NCBI GenBank assembly: GCA_946482585.1
Contig: CAMLSI010000186.1
Span: 1-9,628 of the forward strand
Source: an uncultured Lysobacteraceae bacterium
GTDB taxonomy: Bacteria; Pseudomonadota; Gammaproteobacteria; Xanthomonadales; Rhodanobacteraceae
Direction of reading: 5' to 3'
DNA: 9,628 nt
Shown here in pieces: positions 4,998-9,628 of this stretch. The number at the start of each line of letters is the position of its first letter. Position 1 is the first letter of the stretch. Under the pieces are notes generated by a model. The model ran no database searches and was not told the DNA's origin. It saw nothing but the letters and a program-made list of their open reading frames with translations. The position numbers and the translations under genes are program-made.

Positions 4998-6286
4998 ATG
5001 CGTCTGCCTGTCGCGGCCCTGGCCGCGCTTCTGCTCGTCCCGTGCCTGCCGGCGCGCGGTGACGCGATCACCGCTGCCGGTTCCACACTCGCGCTCGAGG
5101 CCGCGTTCGCGCGTGCCGTCGCCGCCAATCCCGAACTGCGCGCATTCGAACCGCGCCGCGCCGCCTTGAGCGCGGAGCGCGAGCGCGCTGCACTCGATCC
5201 GGTGCGCACGCTCGGCGCATCGCTCGACAACGCGCCGGGCACGGGCGCTTCCGCCGGGTTCCGGAATGCCGAGCTCACCGTGAGCCTGGCCGGCGTGCTC
5301 GAGCGCGGCGGCAAGCGCGACGCGCGCGAGGCGGTCGCTCGCGGCCGTCTCGATGCGTTGACGAACGAGCGCGAGGCACAGCGTCTCGATCTGCTCGCGG
5401 AAACCGCGCGGCGCTATCTCGCGCTGGTCGCGGCGACGCGGCAGCGCGTCATTGCCGAGACCGACATCGTGCAGCGCGAGCGCGCCGTCGCGGCGGCACG
5501 CATTCGCCTGAATGCCGGCGCCTCTCCGGAATCCGTCGTGCTGACGGCCGGCGCCGCGCTCGCGCGTGCGCAACTCGATCGCGATCGCGCCGCGCAGCGC
5601 TTCGATGCGGCGCGGCGGCATCTCGCCGCACTCTGGGGCGAGAGTGAACCCGCGTTCGCGGCGATGGACGTCGAGCCGACGGCGCTGCCGCTGATCGAGG
5701 ACGTCGGCGCGCTGCAGCGCATCGTCGAAGACTCGCCCGATCTGGCGCGATTCGCCGACGAGCGCCGCCTCCGCGAGGCGCGGCTGCAGCTCGCGCGCGC
5801 CGATGCGACGGCCGACCTCGACTGGTCGATCGGCGTACGCCGTCTCGAAGCCGACGACGATGTCGCGCTGGTCGGCAGCATCGCCGTGCCGCTCGGTGCG
5901 CGCGCACGCGCGCAGCCGGGCCTGCGCGCCGCAGCAGCCGAGCTCGAGACGCTGGCCCTCGAACGCGAGGCCAAGGCCGCGAGCCTGCGCTCGACCCTGA
6001 TCGAAGCGCACGGCCGCTATCGCGTCGCGCGGCTCGAAGTCCTGCGCTACCGCGACGACATCCTGCCGCAGCTCGGCAAGGCCGGGGCGGCGGCGGAACA
6101 CGCCTATCGCGCCGGCGCGATCAGCTATCTCGAATGGGCGCAGGTGCAGTCCGAAAGCACGGCTGCGCGCCGTCAGCAACTCGATGCCGCGCTCGATGCG
6201 CAGCGCGCCCTGATCGAACTGCAGCGCCTCACCGCCGAGCCGTTCGTCATCGGCGCGGCGCCGGCGACGGACAAAGGAGGACCCCC

Positions 6287-6290
<4 letters not shown>
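4998..6290 (+). CDS. czcC: CzcC-like outer-membrane channel of heavy-metal RND efflux (TolC family)
   Basis: A 430-residue protein, normal for CzcC-type outer-membrane factors. The N-terminus has a signal peptide with hydrophobic core LAALLLVP and probable cleavage after ARGDA near residue 23. The mature part shows two repeated outer-membrane-efflux-protein halves with long alpha-helical, Ala/Arg/Glu-rich coiled-coil segments. It opens with LEAAFARAVAANPELRAF, the usual start of this fold, and has the GASPESVVL-type turn near the middle and a matching AGAISYLEWAQVQSE stretch in the second half. TolC-family proteins form trimeric channels across the outer membrane and periplasm. Here it would be the exit duct for metal ions collected by the CzcB/CzcA pair. 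Its stop codon overlaps the start of the adaptor gene by four bases, so translation of the two is probably coupled. Confidence 0.9.
6275..6280 (+). promoter_or_regulatory. Strong Shine-Dalgarno AGGAGG before the CzcB GTG start
   Basis: AGGAGG lies six bases before GTG 6287, inside the last codons of czcC. It selects this start over any in-frame codon further upstream, and the chosen start yields a correct lipoprotein signal. Confidence 0.85.

Positions 6291-9628
<3,338 letters not shown>

Overview
The window is about 9.6 kb of GC-rich DNA, read almost entirely on the + strand. Codon third positions are strongly G/C, Shine-Dalgarno sites are clear and genes are tightly packed. The gene families and base composition suggest a proteobacterium, most likely a gammaproteobacterium near Lysobacter/Xanthomonadaceae or Rhodanobacteraceae. 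No rRNA or other taxonomic marker is present, so this is inference.

Left part (1-4151) looks like the downstream end of a nonribosomal peptide (NRPS) biosynthetic gene cluster. In order it holds the C-terminal end of a MacB/FtsX-type ABC exporter permease, a SyrP/clavaminate-synthase-like Fe(II)/2-oxoglutarate oxygenase, a type II (editing) thioesterase, and a 534-residue protein matching the diiron beta-hydroxylase CmlA in length, layout and metal-ligand positions. No NRPS module, carrier protein or MbtH protein lies in the window; the assembly line is expected upstream. Two unrelated oxygenases, both of types known to hydroxylate carrier-bound amino acids, suggest a peptide with more than one oxidised residue. 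The thioesterase would clear stalled intermediates and the exporter would secrete the product.

Middle part (4152-4538) is a 387-base spacer with no convincing intact gene. It holds two mutually exclusive hairpins just after the cluster, a separate 38-base imperfect hairpin, a 47-codon relic whose first residues resemble an IS3-family OrfA start (with its own Shine-Dalgarno inside a hairpin), several small dyads, and a sigma70-like promoter abutting the next gene.

Right part (4539-9628) is a czc-type heavy-metal efflux operon. A small cysteine-rich exported protein (CzcI-like position) is followed by CzcC (outer-membrane channel), CzcB (periplasmic adaptor, here a predicted His/Asp-rich lipoprotein) and CzcA (RND proton/cation antiporter, cut by the window end). 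CzcC and CzcB overlap by four bases and CzcB and CzcA are 10 bases apart. CzcA carries the D402/D408/E415 signature of divalent-cation (Zn/Co/Cd/Ni) transporters. Together C, B and A would form a tripartite pump moving metal ions across the envelope.

The most noteworthy points are the pairing of two beta-hydroxylase-type enzymes in the cluster tail, and the structured spacer with an apparent insertion-sequence relic at the junction between the two gene blocks.
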